A DNA stretch of 47,065 nucleotides, from positions 1 through 47,065 of the forward strand of contig CAZSFD010000036.1 of NCBI GenBank assembly GCA_964606085.1, read 5' to 3'. Made by a program: the position numbers and the translations under genes. Source of the DNA: CAIQJJ01 sp964606085. Lineage in GTDB: Bacteria > Chloroflexota > Anaerolineae > Anaerolineales > UBA4823. Below, piece by piece: positions 1 to 8,820 of this stretch (positions within the stretch are counted from its first letter, which is position 1; each line of letters opens with the position of its first letter). The notes under the pieces were generated by a model. The model was not told where the DNA came from. It saw nothing but the letters and a program-made list of their open reading frames with translations, and did not search any database.

Positions 1-2
1 TG

Positions 3-1868
3 CCCAGCGAAACGGCCACGCCGCAGCCCTCACCCTTGCCCACGCTGAAACTGCCCGTGCTGTCTGGCACCGCCTGGCCGTCTGCACCCGCCATCGAAGC
101 GGCTAACGTCGCACAGATCAGGGCCCTGGCGCAGTGGGGCGGCGGCACGGTGGCGCAGGCCGTCTATTCGCCCGATGGCGCGCAGATTGCGGTAGCGTCA
201 TCGTTGGGCATTTATCTGTACGATAGCGCTACCCTGGCCGAAGTGGGCCTGATCGAAACCGGGGTGGGCGTCACCAGCCTGGCGTATTCGCCCGATGGCG
301 CACTGCTGGCCTGGGGCGCGGCCGATGGCCGCACGCGCCTGCGCCATACCGCCGATGGCACTCGTCTCTTCACGCTGGAAGGCCACAGCGCGGCGATTAC
401 CTGGCTGGCCTTTTCGCCCGATGGCAGTACCCTGGCCACCACCGCGCACGATGGCAGCGCCCGTTTGTGGCGGGTGAGTGACGGCACGCCGCGTTTCACC
501 CTGCTCGGACACCGGGGAAGCGTCTACCAGGCGGCCTTTTCGCCCGATGGCCGCACCCTGGCTACGGGCGCAGAAGATAGCGATATCCGCCTGTGGAATG
601 TCAACACAGGCGATCTGCGCCTGACGCTTTCGCTGCACAGCGCTGCCGTTTACGCCCTGGCCTTCTCGCCTGATGGCAGCGCTTTGGCCTCCGCTTCTGC
701 CGATGGCAATGTGCGCCTGTGGCAGGCCAGCGATGGCAAAACCCTGGCGACCTTCAAAGAGCCTACGGGGAATGCCACTTCCCTGGCCTTTGCCGCCGAT
801 AGCGCCACCCTGGTTGTCGGCAGCGGCAACGGCGACATCCGCCTGTGGCGCACTGCCGATGGCATGTTGCTGCGCACCCTGCAAGGTCACACCGGGGCGC
901 TATCCAGCGTAGGCTTTTCTGCCGACGGCCGCCACCTGCTTTCTGCCGCGGCTGATAGCACGGTGCGCCTGTGGCAGATCAGCGATGGCAAGGCCCTGGG
1001 CAGCCTGGGCGGCTTCACCGGGAGCATCAACGGCCTGGCGCTTTCACCCGATGGCAGCCTGTTGGCGGCGGCCTCAGCCGACCGGGTGATCCGCCTGTGG
1101 CGCACTGCCGATGGTGTGCTGCTGCGCCTGCTCGAAGGCCACACCGCCGAAGTAACCGCCGTGGCTTTCTCGCCTGATGGCAGCCTGTTGGCCTCCGCTT
1201 CTGCCGATGCCACCCTGCGCTTGTGGCGTCTGACCGATGGCATGTTGCTGCACACCCTGCGCGGTCACGGCGAGGCTGTGACCAGCGTGGCCTTCTCACC
1301 CGATGGCCTCGTGCTGGCCTCGGGTTCGGCGGATCGAAATATCCGCTTGTGGCGCGTTGCCAATGGTTCTGCCTTGTTCACCACCAAAGCACACACCGCC
1401 ACCGTCACCAGCATGATTTTCGCGCCCGATGGTCTGAGCGTGGCCTCGGCCAGCGCCGATGGCAATGTGCGCCTCCATCGCATCAGCGATGGCCGTCTGC
1501 TGCGCACGCTGCGTTCCAGCCAGGCCGTGAGCAGCCTGGCCTTCACGCCCGATGGCCTGCTGTTGGCGGCGGGCTGCGCCGATGCCACCATCCGCCTGTG
1601 GCAGGTGAGCGATGGCAGCCTGATTCAGGCGTTCGAGGGGCATACCCGCGCCGTGACGGCGCTGGCCTTTGCCCCCGATGGCATTTTGCTCGCCAGTGGC
1701 GCTGCCGATGGCGCAGTGCGTTTCTGGCGCGTCAGCGATGGCACGCCCTTGCGCACGCTCAAAGGCCACCTGGCCGATGTCAGTGGGCTGGTTTTTGCGC
1801 CTGGCGCCGCCTGGGTGATGACTTCTTCGCAAGATGGTAGTTTGCGGGTTTGGGGTATCTACGAATAG
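3..1868 (+). CDS. WD40-repeat double beta-propeller protein (5' partial)
   Basis: The frame is open to the left edge, so the N-terminus is missing; a TTG at 36 is only the first possible internal start. The visible part begins with a Pro/Thr-rich stretch, which suggests an extracytoplasmic protein whose signal or anchor lies outside the window. It is followed by 14 tandem WD40 units of about 42 residues, each with an FSPDG-type turn, an ASASAD-type strand and an RLW strand ending near a GH dipeptide. Fourteen units fit two seven-bladed propellers. No catalytic domain is visible. WD40 propellers usually serve as protein-binding platforms; the partner here is unknown. The gene ends at a strong bidirectional terminator shared with the convergent peptidase gene. 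Confidence 0.9.
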   Translation, partial: PSETATPQPSPLPTLKLPVLSGTAWPSAPAIEAANVAQIRALAQWGGGTVAQAVYSPDGAQIAVASSLGIYLYDSATLAEVGLIETGVGVTSLAYSPDGALLAWGAADGRTRLRHTADGTRLFTLEGHSAAITWLAFSPDGSTLATTAHDGSARLWRVSDGTPRFTLLGHRGSVYQAAFSPDGRTLATGAEDSDIRLWNVNTGDLRLTLSLHSAAVYALAFSPDGSALASASADGNVRLWQASDGKTLATFKEPTGNATSLAFAADSATLVVGSGNGDIRLWRTADGMLLRTLQGHTGALSSVGFSADGRHLLSAAADSTVRLWQISDGKALGSLGGFTGSINGLALSPDGSLLAAASADRVIRLWRTADGVLLRLLEGHTAEVTAVAFSPDGSLLASASADATLRLWRLTDGMLLHTLRGHGEAVTSVAFSPDGLVLASGSADRNIRLWRVANGSALFTTKAHTATVTSMIFAPDGLSVASASADGNVRLHRISDGRLLRTLRSSQAVSSLAFTPDGLLLAAGCADATIRLWQVSDGSLIQAFEGHTRAVTALAFAPDGILLASGAADGAVRFWRVSDGTPLRTLKGHLADVSGLVFAPGAAWVMTSSQDGSLRVWGIYE

Positions 1869-1880
1869 CATGAAGGACAA

Positions 1881-1926
1881 ACAAAACAACAGGCCGCAGG
1901 ATTTCTCCTGCGGCCTGTTGTTTTGT
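1881..1926. terminator. Bidirectional intrinsic terminator
   Basis: Perfect 20-bp inverted repeat (1881-1900 with 1907-1926) around a 6-base loop. It has A-rich and T-rich outer ends, so it can work on both strands. It lies between two convergent genes (WD40 protein and Zn peptidase). Confidence 0.9.
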
Positions 1927-1943
1927 CGAGCGCGGGGAATGGT

Positions 1944-2642
1944 TCAGTCGCGGCTGCGGCCCATGCCCATGACCAGGGTGGCATAGTAGAGCAGTTGCAT
2001 CACCGCGGTGAACAGGGCGGCCACATAGGTCATGGCGGCGGCGTTCAGCACGTGGTCTACGCCGCGGCGTTCGTCATCGCCGATGATCAGGCCGCTATCG
2101 GTGAGCAGTTGGCGCGCCCGCGCCGAGGCGTTGAGTTCCACGGGCAGCGTGGCCAGGGCGAAGAGTGCGCCAAAGCCAAAGACCGCCACGCCCAGCCAGG
2201 CCAGTTGCGTCATTTGCAAGAACAGGCCGATCAGGATCAAAATCCAGCCCAGGTAAGAGCCGATGTTGACCGCCGGAACGAGGGCGGCGCGGAAACGCAG
2301 CGGCAGGTAATCTTCGCGGTCTTGCAGGGCGTGGCCGAGTTCGTGGGCGGCAATGGCCAGGGCGGCCACTGAGTTTTGATGCGCCGTGCCGTTGGAAAGC
2401 GCCAACACCTTTTGGGTGGGGTCGTAGTGATCGGTCATGTTGCCTGGTACGCTCACGATACGCACATCGTATAGCCCGGCAGCTTGCATCAGCCGTTGCG
2501 CCGCCTGCGCGCCGGTGAAGCGGCTGCGGGCGGCCACCCGGCTCCAACGGCCATAGGCCGAACTGACGTAGAGCTGCGCCACCAGCATCAGCAAGAAGGC
2601 TGGCAGCATGAAGATGAGATAGCGGGGGTCAAACCAGAACAT
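1944..2642 (-). CDS. Neutral zinc metallopeptidase, YugP family
   Basis: 232 residues. The HELGHALQ zinc-binding motif sits near residue 100, just after a stretch that reads like the substrate cleft (VLALSNGTAHQNSVAALAIAAH). A membrane segment lies at about residues 8-27 and two or three more follow the active site, up to the C-terminal MQLLYYATLVMG. This is the layout of the Zn_peptidase_2 (YugP) family, membrane-bound proteases of unknown physiological substrate. The start at 2642 is supported by an AAAGGAGG site 6 bases upstream. The next gene upstream on the same strand is the S41 protease, about 45 bp away, so the two proteases may be co-transcribed. Confidence 0.88.
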   Translation of the reverse strand: MFWFDPRYLIFMLPAFLLMLVAQLYVSSAYGRWSRVAARSRFTGAQAAQRLMQAAGLYDVRIVSVPGNMTDHYDPTQKVLALSNGTAHQNSVAALAIAAHELGHALQDREDYLPLRFRAALVPAVNIGSYLGWILILIGLFLQMTQLAWLGVAVFGFGALFALATLPVELNASARARQLLTDSGLIIGDDERRGVDHVLNAAAMTYVAALFTAVMQLLYYATLVMGMGRSRD

Positions 2643-2686
2643 AACAACCTCCTTTCACATGAAATCCAATTCACCTAAAATCCAAC

Positions 2687-3904
2687 TTATTTCGCTAAAA
2701 TTTCGATAGCTTTGTCGAGCTGTGGGTCGCGGTCGGCGTCGAAATCTTCTTCGGTGCGTTCGACGGCCACATCGGGGGCCAGGCCCACTTCATGGATCAG
2801 CCGTTCGTTGGGGGTCAGCCAACGGGCAATGGTGATGCGCACCGCACCCTGGTTATCTTTGAGCGGCAGCCAGTTTTGCACCGAGCCTTTGCCATACGAT
2901 TGTTCGCCGATCAACTGCGCCCGTTGATGGTCTTGCAGCGCGCCGGCCACAATTTCGGATGCCGATGCGCTATATTGGTTGACCAGCACCACCATTGGGA
3001 TTTCGGTGGCCAGGCCGCCGCCCAGCGCGGTGAAGGTCTGCTTGGGGCGGTCATTGTACACCTCGTGCAGAACAACCAGGCCTTTTTTCAAAAATTGCGA
3101 GGCCACCTCGACCGCCGTTTGCAGGTAGCCGCCGCCATTATTGCGCAAATCGAGGATCAGGCCGCGGGGGTTTTGCGCCAGCAGGTCTTTCAGGGCATCC
3201 TCCAGTTCCTGGGTGGTTTTATCGCCAAAGGTGTACAGCCGGATGTAGGCGATGCTGCCTTCTTTCATCTCATAGGTCACGCTTGGCACGACGATGCGGG
3301 CGCGCTGGATTTCGACATCGAAGGGCTGTTCAACCCCATCCCGCACCACCGTCAGGATCACCGTGGTGCCTTTTGGCCCCAAAACCTTCAAACGCACCAG
3401 TTCAGGGGTAATGCCGGTCATATCCTCGCCATCAATGGCGATCACCTTATCGCCGGGGCGCAGGCCGGCCTTTTCAGCCGGCGAGCCGGGCATGGGTTCG
3501 TTGATGGTCAGGTATTCTTCGTCGGTGCTGACCCACGCCCCAATGCCCTCATATTCGCCCTGTAAACCGGCGTTGGCATCTTCATATTGCTGCGGGTCCA
3601 TGTACGAACTGTGTTCATCGCCCAGGGCCTCCAGCATACCCTTGATGGCGCCGCGCATCAGGGCTTCATCATCTACCGGCTGATCCACATATTGTTCGTG
3701 GATGATGTCCCATGCCTGCCAGAACGCCTGGAAGGTCTCATCCACGCCTGCCCCTGCTGAGGCCGGCGTTCCTGAATCGGACAAATTGGGTGCGATGGAT
3801 AGCGGGGCCGGGGTGTTGCCGGGGGCAAACAGTGAGCAAGACAGGCTGGTGATGACCAGAACCAACATCACCGCGAATAAACGGTTGGACACGAAGCGCT
3901 TCAT
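2687..3904 (-). CDS. S41-family C-terminal processing peptidase (CtpA/Prc type)
   Basis: 405 residues from the ATG at 3904, which has AAAGGAGT upstream. A longer reading from 3940 lacks a ribosome-binding site and puts 12 residues ahead of the signal sequence. The N-terminus is MKRF followed by a hydrophobic signal ending LSC, an imperfect lipobox, so it may be a lipoprotein. A PDZ domain (GSPAEKAGLRPGDKVIAIDG) precedes the S41 core. The serine nucleophile lies in YSASASE and the catalytic lysine in SYGKGSVQ, both intact. Such enzymes trim C-terminal tails of exported proteins outside the membrane. A small dyad at 3935-3950 lies over its likely promoter. Confidence 0.92.
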   Translation of the reverse strand: MKRFVSNRLFAVMLVLVITSLSCSLFAPGNTPAPLSIAPNLSDSGTPASAGAGVDETFQAFWQAWDIIHEQYVDQPVDDEALMRGAIKGMLEALGDEHSSYMDPQQYEDANAGLQGEYEGIGAWVSTDEEYLTINEPMPGSPAEKAGLRPGDKVIAIDGEDMTGITPELVRLKVLGPKGTTVILTVVRDGVEQPFDVEIQRARIVVPSVTYEMKEGSIAYIRLYTFGDKTTQELEDALKDLLAQNPRGLILDLRNNGGGYLQTAVEVASQFLKKGLVVLHEVYNDRPKQTFTALGGGLATEIPMVVLVNQYSASASEIVAGALQDHQRAQLIGEQSYGKGSVQNWLPLKDNQGAVRITIARWLTPNERLIHEVGLAPDVAVERTEEDFDADRDPQLDKAIEILAK

Positions 3905-3934
3905 AAAACTTGTACTCCTTTGACAGATATAGCT

Positions 3935-3950
3935 TAACACAACAGTGTTA
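3935..3950 (-). promoter_or_regulatory. Candidate operator dyad upstream of S41 peptidase
   Basis: Perfect 6-bp dyad TAACAC-AACA-GTGTTA, 31 bases upstream of the S41 start. Read on the minus strand it covers the expected -35 area of a weak -10 (TATATC, 3924-3929). A repressor or activator site is an inference from position and symmetry only. Confidence 0.3.
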
Positions 3951-4003
3951 GATCAATGTAAAAGAAAGATGGGGACTTGCTAAGAATAGGCTGGGCCTCG
4001 ACC

Positions 4004-4801
4004 TCAAGCAAGCCAATGCGCCAAAAAGGCGGCAAACGAGGCCGGGTCTGATACCTGCTCGGTGTAGGCCATCAGCATTTCGCCATCCAGGGGGTAGAGC
4101 GGATGGCAAGAGGTGGGCCGTGCGCCGCCTGGCGCATGAACCAGAGCCTGGCACAGCGGCCCCACCACGTCGGCCTGGGCCAGTTCTGGCACGATGGCAT
4201 CGGCAGTGATGATGACCGTTTTGGAGGTGATCGAAAGTTCTTCATCAATGCCCTTGTTCTTGCCGATGACGAAATTGCCATCTTGATCGGCGTGCAGGGC
4301 GTGGATGACGGCGACATCGGCCTGGATAGCGGGGAAGGCCATCAGATTTTCGCCGGAGTAGGGGTCGGTCACGGTTTTGACGTCTGGGCGCAGCCGCGGC
4401 AGATCGGTGCCGACCCAGCCCCGCCCCGGTATGAAGCCAATACCGGCCGCCTGGGCGCGCAGGCCGAAAGCCAGGCTGGCCTCGGTTTCTTCGATGATTT
4501 CCACCTCGCCGCGGTTGGCTTTGTAGGTGAACATGGGAGCCAGGCCGAAGGCCTCGAGGCCGAAATAGCAGGTGCGAATGCGGCTGACCATGCCCGCCCC
4601 CACCAGCAGATCGCTTTCCAGGCCGGCGGTGAAGGCCAGCAGGGTCAGGTTGCGCGGTTCGCCCGTTTGCTGAAAGCGGCGCAGCAGGGCGCGCACGAAG
4701 GCAATCGGGCGGCGGTAAATGGTCATGCCGCCCAGGGCCAGGGTCGTGTCCGAGGCCACCCACGTTGCGGCCTCATCTATGGTGATGAGCTTATTGGACA
4801 T
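4004..4801 (-). CDS. Family I CoA-transferase, alpha subunit (GctA-like), orphan
   Basis: 265 residues. The N-terminal ALGGM glycine loop and the C-terminal GGARPTSCHPLYPLDGEML block match alpha subunits of family I CoA-transferases (glutaconate CoA-transferase subunit A type). The alpha chain binds the CoA part; the catalytic glutamate lies on the beta chain. No beta-subunit gene is next to it: downstream is the S41 protease (about 100 bp away) and upstream is a divergent gene. So either the beta chain is encoded elsewhere or this protein does something else. The start has GGAG 8 bases upstream. The natural acyl substrate cannot be told from sequence. Confidence 0.82.
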   Translation of the reverse strand: MSNKLITIDEAATWVASDTTLALGGMTIYRRPIAFVRALLRRFQQTGEPRNLTLLAFTAGLESDLLVGAGMVSRIRTCYFGLEAFGLAPMFTYKANRGEVEIIEETEASLAFGLRAQAAGIGFIPGRGWVGTDLPRLRPDVKTVTDPYSGENLMAFPAIQADVAVIHALHADQDGNFVIGKNKGIDEELSITSKTVIITADAIVPELAQADVVGPLCQALVHAPGGARPTSCHPLYPLDGEMLMAYTEQVSDPASFAAFLAHWLA

Positions 4802-4931
4802 GTTCTCTCTCCATAACTGAAAATGATTCCTGTAAGCACGCTATTATACGGGGAATTGGCGGCGTTGGCTGACCTCGCCTCTGTTTTGGGTTAAAATGAT
4901 GGCAAATATGATCGATGATTGTGGAGTTGAC

Positions 4932-7286
4932 ATGGACAATACACCGAACCAACCGCTTAGCCCGATTGGGTTTTTCCTCGAAACGACCCGCTATACCCTG
5001 GTCGAAGGCGAAACGCTCGAAATCCCCGCCATGCTCGTCAACCTGGGCAGCACCGCCGATGCCTTCGCACTGACCGTGTCTGGTGTTCCCAGCAACTGGC
5101 TGACGGTCAATCCGCCGGCGGTGATGTTGCTGCAACCGCAGGCCAGCAAGCCGATAGCCATCAAAGTCGCCCCGCCGCTTTCCACGCCCAGCCTGGCCGG
5201 CCAATATACGCTGCGCCTGCGCGTGGCCAGCCAATCTAACCCGGCCATTGCCAAAGACCTGGAGATTGAGCTGACCCTCCAAAAGCCCGCCAGCCCGGCC
5301 ATCCCCGAAAGCCCGGCCCTGGTGCAAGAGATCGAGGGTTCAATCGGCCTGCTGATGGATGCGGTGCAGTTTGTCGTTGCGCCGGGCGGCAATGTGAGCG
5401 TGCCGGTCACGCTGGCCAACCAGGGTGCGACGGATGATCAGTTCACCCTCTCGGTGGAGGGCCTGCCCGCCAGTTGGGTCTCCAGCAACGCCATCCCCAC
5501 CCGCCTGATTCGAGGCGAACAGAAGTCGCTGACCCTCAACATCCGTCCGCCGCGCACGCCGCAGAGCAAAGCCGGTCGGCACTCATTCCGGGTCAAAGTC
5601 ACCAGCAAGAACCATCCCGGGCAGGTGGCGGCGGTAGATTGTGTGCTGACGATGGCCGCTTTCACCGAATACAAAGTTGAATTGATGCCCATGCAACTGG
5701 AAAGCGGCGAAACGGCGCGCGTGGCTGTGCGCAACCTGGGCAATGTGCAGCAGACCTTCCAGGTGGCGTGGTTGGATGCCAATCACGCCCTGGAGTTTGA
5801 AGTCATCGAGCAACTGCCCGCCCAAAACGGACAGCCCGCCGAGGCCACCCTGCGCACGCTGGCCCTGGGCGAGAAAGTGCCGCTGCGCGTGGGTGCCGGC
5901 GATATGGCCTTCCTCGAATTTCGCGCCCGCACGCGCAACCTTATGCTGGTAGGCAACGAAGCCATCCACCCCTTTTCGGTGCAGGTGCAGGTGGCCGATA
6001 AAGCGCCGCAAACCCTCAAAGGCCAGTTTACCGCCCGTGCGCTCATCCCGGTATGGGCCATTGCGGCCATTTTCATCTTCTTCGCCTGCATCACCTTCTC
6101 GCTCGCAATTCTGATGTATCAGATGCTGCGCCCGCAGCCAACGGCCACTGTTGCGCTTGCCACGCTGACCCCTGACCAACCCGCAACGCAAACCGCCGCC
6201 TATGCCACCCAGGTCTCATGGTTTGTCACCCAAACCGCCGCCGCCACCCAAACCGTGGGCGCTGGCAACGCCGAAACGGCCACCGCCCTGGCGCTCACCC
6301 CCACCGCCACCGGCACACCCACCATCACGCCCACCCCCACGGAGACGGCCACCAACACCGCCACACCCACCGCTACCGTCGTCCCCGCCAGCGAAACCCC
6401 CACCGGTGTTCCCGCCACCCCCACGCCCACTGCCACACCCACCGCAACGCTCATTCCCCTCAGCCCCACTCCAACCCTGCCCCTGTTCCCTGGCCTGATC
6501 GCCTTCACCTCCAACCGCGAAGGCCCGCGCCAAATCTATGAGATGACCGATCCCATGCTGACCAATATCCGCCGGCTCACCTTCAGCGCTGGCGACGATT
6601 TTCACCCCGCCTTAGCCCCACAGGGCAACCGCATCGCATTTACCTCCAGCCGCGACGGCAACAACGAGATTTATGTGATGAACATAGATGGCTCGAACCT
6701 GCTCAACCTGACCCAAAACGCCGCCAACGACCAGGACCCCACCTGGTCGCTCGATGGGCAGTGGCTGGCCTTCACCACCGACCGCGACGGCAACCAGGAA
6801 ATCTACCGCATGCGCGCCGATGGCAGCGACCTGCTCAACCTGACCCAACATCCCGCCAACGACCGCGAACCCTCCTGGGGGCGCAGCGCCAACAGCGAAG
6901 TGATCGTCTTCACCTCCGAACGTGACGGCAACCTCGAAATTTATAGCATGGCCAGCGACGGCCAAAACCCCCTCAACCTGACCCAAAACAGCAGCTCCGA
7001 TTTCGCCCCCGACGCCTCTGCAAAAGAAGAAAAAATCGCCTTTACCAGCAACCGCACCGGCAACGACGAAATTTTCATCATGCGCATGAATGGCACAGAC
7101 ACCCTCAACCTGACCATCGACTCAGCCATAGACCGCTTCCCGGCCTGGTCTCCCGATGGCGGGTGGGTGGCCTACGTGACCAACCGCGACGGCAACGAGG
7201 AAATCTACGTCATTCGCGCCAATGGCTCCGAGCGCTACAACCTGACCCGCAGCGCCAGCGAAGACAGCTTCCCGGCCTGGCGCTAA
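4932..7286 (+). CDS. Membrane-anchored protein: N-terminal Ig-like (NEW3) domains, TM, Thr/Pro linker, PD40 propeller
   Basis: 784 residues from the ATG at 4932, preceded by GTGGAG; an upstream ATG at 4896 has no clear ribosome site. Two Ig-like modules of the NPCBM-associated/NEW3 type fill about residues 8-120 and 140-260, followed by a third beta-rich stretch. One hydrophobic segment lies at about 371-398, then a Thr/Pro-rich linker to about 525. The rest is six TolB/PD40-like units (FTSNRDGNxEIYxM ... LNLTQ). There is no N-terminal signal peptide, so simple topology would leave the Ig part in the cytoplasm and the propeller outside. Function unknown; binding or sensing is likely. A strong hairpin follows the stop. 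Confidence 0.85.
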   Translation: MDNTPNQPLSPIGFFLETTRYTLVEGETLEIPAMLVNLGSTADAFALTVSGVPSNWLTVNPPAVMLLQPQASKPIAIKVAPPLSTPSLAGQYTLRLRVASQSNPAIAKDLEIELTLQKPASPAIPESPALVQEIEGSIGLLMDAVQFVVAPGGNVSVPVTLANQGATDDQFTLSVEGLPASWVSSNAIPTRLIRGEQKSLTLNIRPPRTPQSKAGRHSFRVKVTSKNHPGQVAAVDCVLTMAAFTEYKVELMPMQLESGETARVAVRNLGNVQQTFQVAWLDANHALEFEVIEQLPAQNGQPAEATLRTLALGEKVPLRVGAGDMAFLEFRARTRNLMLVGNEAIHPFSVQVQVADKAPQTLKGQFTARALIPVWAIAAIFIFFACITFSLAILMYQMLRPQPTATVALATLTPDQPATQTAAYATQVSWFVTQTAAATQTVGAGNAETATALALTPTATGTPTITPTPTETATNTATPTATVVPASETPTGVPATPTPTATPTATLIPLSPTPTLPLFPGLIAFTSNREGPRQIYEMTDPMLTNIRRLTFSAGDDFHPALAPQGNRIAFTSSRDGNNEIYVMNIDGSNLLNLTQNAANDQDPTWSLDGQWLAFTTDRDGNQEIYRMRADGSDLLNLTQHPANDREPSWGRSANSEVIVFTSERDGNLEIYSMASDGQNPLNLTQNSSSDFAPDASAKEEKIAFTSNRTGNDEIFIMRMNGTDTLNLTIDSAIDRFPAWSPDGGWVAYVTNRDGNEEIYVIRANGSERYNLTRSASEDSFPAWR

Positions 7287-7304
7287 CCCACCCTTGCGCT
7301 TACC

Positions 7305-7347
7305 AAACAAAACCCGTTCCTGGCATTCGCAGGAACGGGTTTTGTTT
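7305..7347. terminator. Intrinsic terminator, bidirectional
   Basis: An 18-bp perfect stem (7305-7322 with 7330-7347) with a 7-base loop and T-rich ends. It lies between the end of the PD40 protein and the end of the convergent pilin gene. Confidence 0.88.
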
Positions 7348-7389
7348 TGCGGCGTGGCGTTAAATTTTTGGTTGCGGTTGGCCGCTGCG

Positions 7390-7539
7390 CTATGGAATAG
7401 CCGATGTGATTTGTGAAAAAAGCGTGCTGAGTTGAGTGCCAAATATGCCCACAACGACAATGAGAACAAGAGCAACAAGTAAAATGATCAGGCTATATTC
7501 AAAAAGTCCCTGGCCGCGTTCGAGCTTTCCGAACGTCAT
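7390..7539 (-). CDS. Flp/Fap-type (type IVb) pilin subunit, small
   Basis: 49 codons: MTFGKLERGQGLFEYSLIIL, then an unbroken hydrophobic helix, GIFGTQLSTLF and a short polar tail. The G-Q-G-L-F-E-Y stretch is the Flp pilin processing region: prepilin peptidase (TadV/CpaA type) cuts after a glycine, and E and Y occupy the usual +5/+6 area. The GTQLSTLFSQI tail also matches Flp family ends. AAAGGAGGTG lies 7 bases before the ATG, and a promoter is visible at 7583-7611. No other tad/cpa gene is in the window, so the assembly machinery must be elsewhere. Confidence 0.88.
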   Translation of the reverse strand: MTFGKLERGQGLFEYSLIILLVALVLIVVVGIFGTQLSTLFSQITSAIP

Positions 7540-7582
7540 ACAAAACACCTCCTTTCGCATTCAAGGTAAAATCCATACAAAC

Positions 7583-7611
7583 ATTGTAACGTTTGGGTAA
7601 CTCAAAAGCAA
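7583..7611 (-). promoter_or_regulatory. Predicted promoter of the Flp pilin gene
   Basis: Minus-strand TTGCTT (7606-7611), 17-bp spacer, TACAAT (7583-7588), 43 bases upstream of the pilin ATG. The same hexamers occur before the gene at 31171, which supports them as a housekeeping promoter form in this genome. Confidence 0.45.
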
Positions 7612-7668
7612 TCTTATCGTTGGCGTGTCAACCGACAAATCTGCAAGTTGTCATGTTTTTCTGCATCC

Positions 7669-8811
7669 ATGTCTACCGCTGCTTTGACACACACCTTTCA
7701 CGCTCACCTCAACCGGCAGGCTGTCACCCTGATCAGCCGTCCGGGTCTGCCCGCATGGGAGCGGGTCACGCCCGTCCAGGCGCTGCTGGCCGAACACGCC
7801 CGTGCGCAGGGCCGCACGCTGCTGCTCGGCAGCGATCATGGCGCGCTGGCGGTGGCCCTGGCCCGCCAGCGCCCTGCCGCCCTCACCATCAGCGATGAAA
7901 ACCTGATCGCCCTGCAAGTGACCGCCCAAACCTTGCAGGCCAACGACCTCCCTGCTCCGGATCAATCCATTTCCCCATTCGCCATCGGCGGCCCTTACGA
8001 AACCGCCATCATCCGCCTGCCCAAAGGCCGCAAACTGGCGCGCCGCTGGCTGCTCACAGCCTATGAGCGCCTGGTTGTGGGGGGCGCGTGTTACCTGGGT
8101 GGGGCCAACGATGAAGGCATCCAATCGGTGTTGAAAGATGCTGGCGAGTTATTTGGCGGCGCAGCGGTGCTGGGCTATCGCAAGGGCTGTCGCGTCGGGC
8201 GGATGGTGAAGCCCGCGGGGGCTGCGCCGCTGCCAGGCTGGGCGGGTGAACCGGGCCTGGCTCCCGGCAGTTGGCATGAATTTGATCTGACCGTGCAGGG
8301 GCAAGCGTTTCGCATTCGCAGCCTGCCCGGCGTTTTCTCGTTTGACCGGCTCGACCCCGGCAGCCGCCTGCTGCTCGACAACCTGCACATCCCTGCTGGC
8401 GGGCGCATCCTCGATTTCGGCTGCGGCTATGGCATTTTGGGCCTGGCCGCCGCCCGCCTGGGGGCCGCCCACGTCACCTTGCTGGATGTCAACCTGTTGG
8501 CTGTGGCCGCCGCGCAGGAGAATATCCGTCTGAATGGCGTCGCCAACGCGGCCGTTTTCGCCAGCGACTTGCTTGAGGCCATCTCTGGCGAGCGCTACGA
8601 CCGTATCATCACCAACCCACCCTTTCACGCCGGCCATGCCGTGGATATGGGCATTACCCAGCGCTTCCTGGCCCAGGCCCGCGCCGCCCTCCTGCCGGAC
8701 GGCGAGCTGATCCTGGTGGTCAACCGCTTTTTGCGTTACGATCTTTTCGGTCAGGTAGAAACCCTGGCAGCCAATAACCAATACCACGTTTTGCGTGTGC
8801 GAGAAAAATAA
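7669..8811 (+). CDS. Class I SAM-dependent rRNA methyltransferase, RsmC/RlmG-like
   Basis: 380 residues from the ATG at 7669; an in-frame TTG at 7648 would add seven residues, and neither has a good ribosome site. There are two domains. The N-terminal half (about 1-190) is a degenerate methyltransferase-like fold. The C-terminal half has the SAM loop ILDFGCGYGILGLAAA and the catalytic motif TNPPFHAGH. The doubled fold and NPPFH motif are marks of RsmC/RlmG, which make m2G in small or large subunit rRNA. Which guanine is modified cannot be decided here. The MBL gene follows after 9 bp, so the two are probably co-transcribed. Confidence 0.82.
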   Translation: MSTAALTHTFHAHLNRQAVTLISRPGLPAWERVTPVQALLAEHARAQGRTLLLGSDHGALAVALARQRPAALTISDENLIALQVTAQTLQANDLPAPDQSISPFAIGGPYETAIIRLPKGRKLARRWLLTAYERLVVGGACYLGGANDEGIQSVLKDAGELFGGAAVLGYRKGCRVGRMVKPAGAAPLPGWAGEPGLAPGSWHEFDLTVQGQAFRIRSLPGVFSFDRLDPGSRLLLDNLHIPAGGRILDFGCGYGILGLAAARLGAAHVTLLDVNLLAVAAAQENIRLNGVANAAVFASDLLEAISGERYDRIITNPPFHAGHAVDMGITQRFLAQARAALLPDGELILVVNRFLRYDLFGQVETLAANNQYHVLRVREK

Positions 8812-8820
8812 GGAGACCCC

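Noticed and set aside
198..1889. Long minus-strand frames under the WD40 gene
   Set aside because: Repeat-driven shadow frames of a repetitive GC-rich gene. They have no ribosome sites and read as Ala/Arg/Gln-rich noise.
6200..6500. Minisatellite in the PD40 gene
   Set aside because: The irregular ACC/CCC codon run encodes the Thr/Pro linker and has no fixed period.
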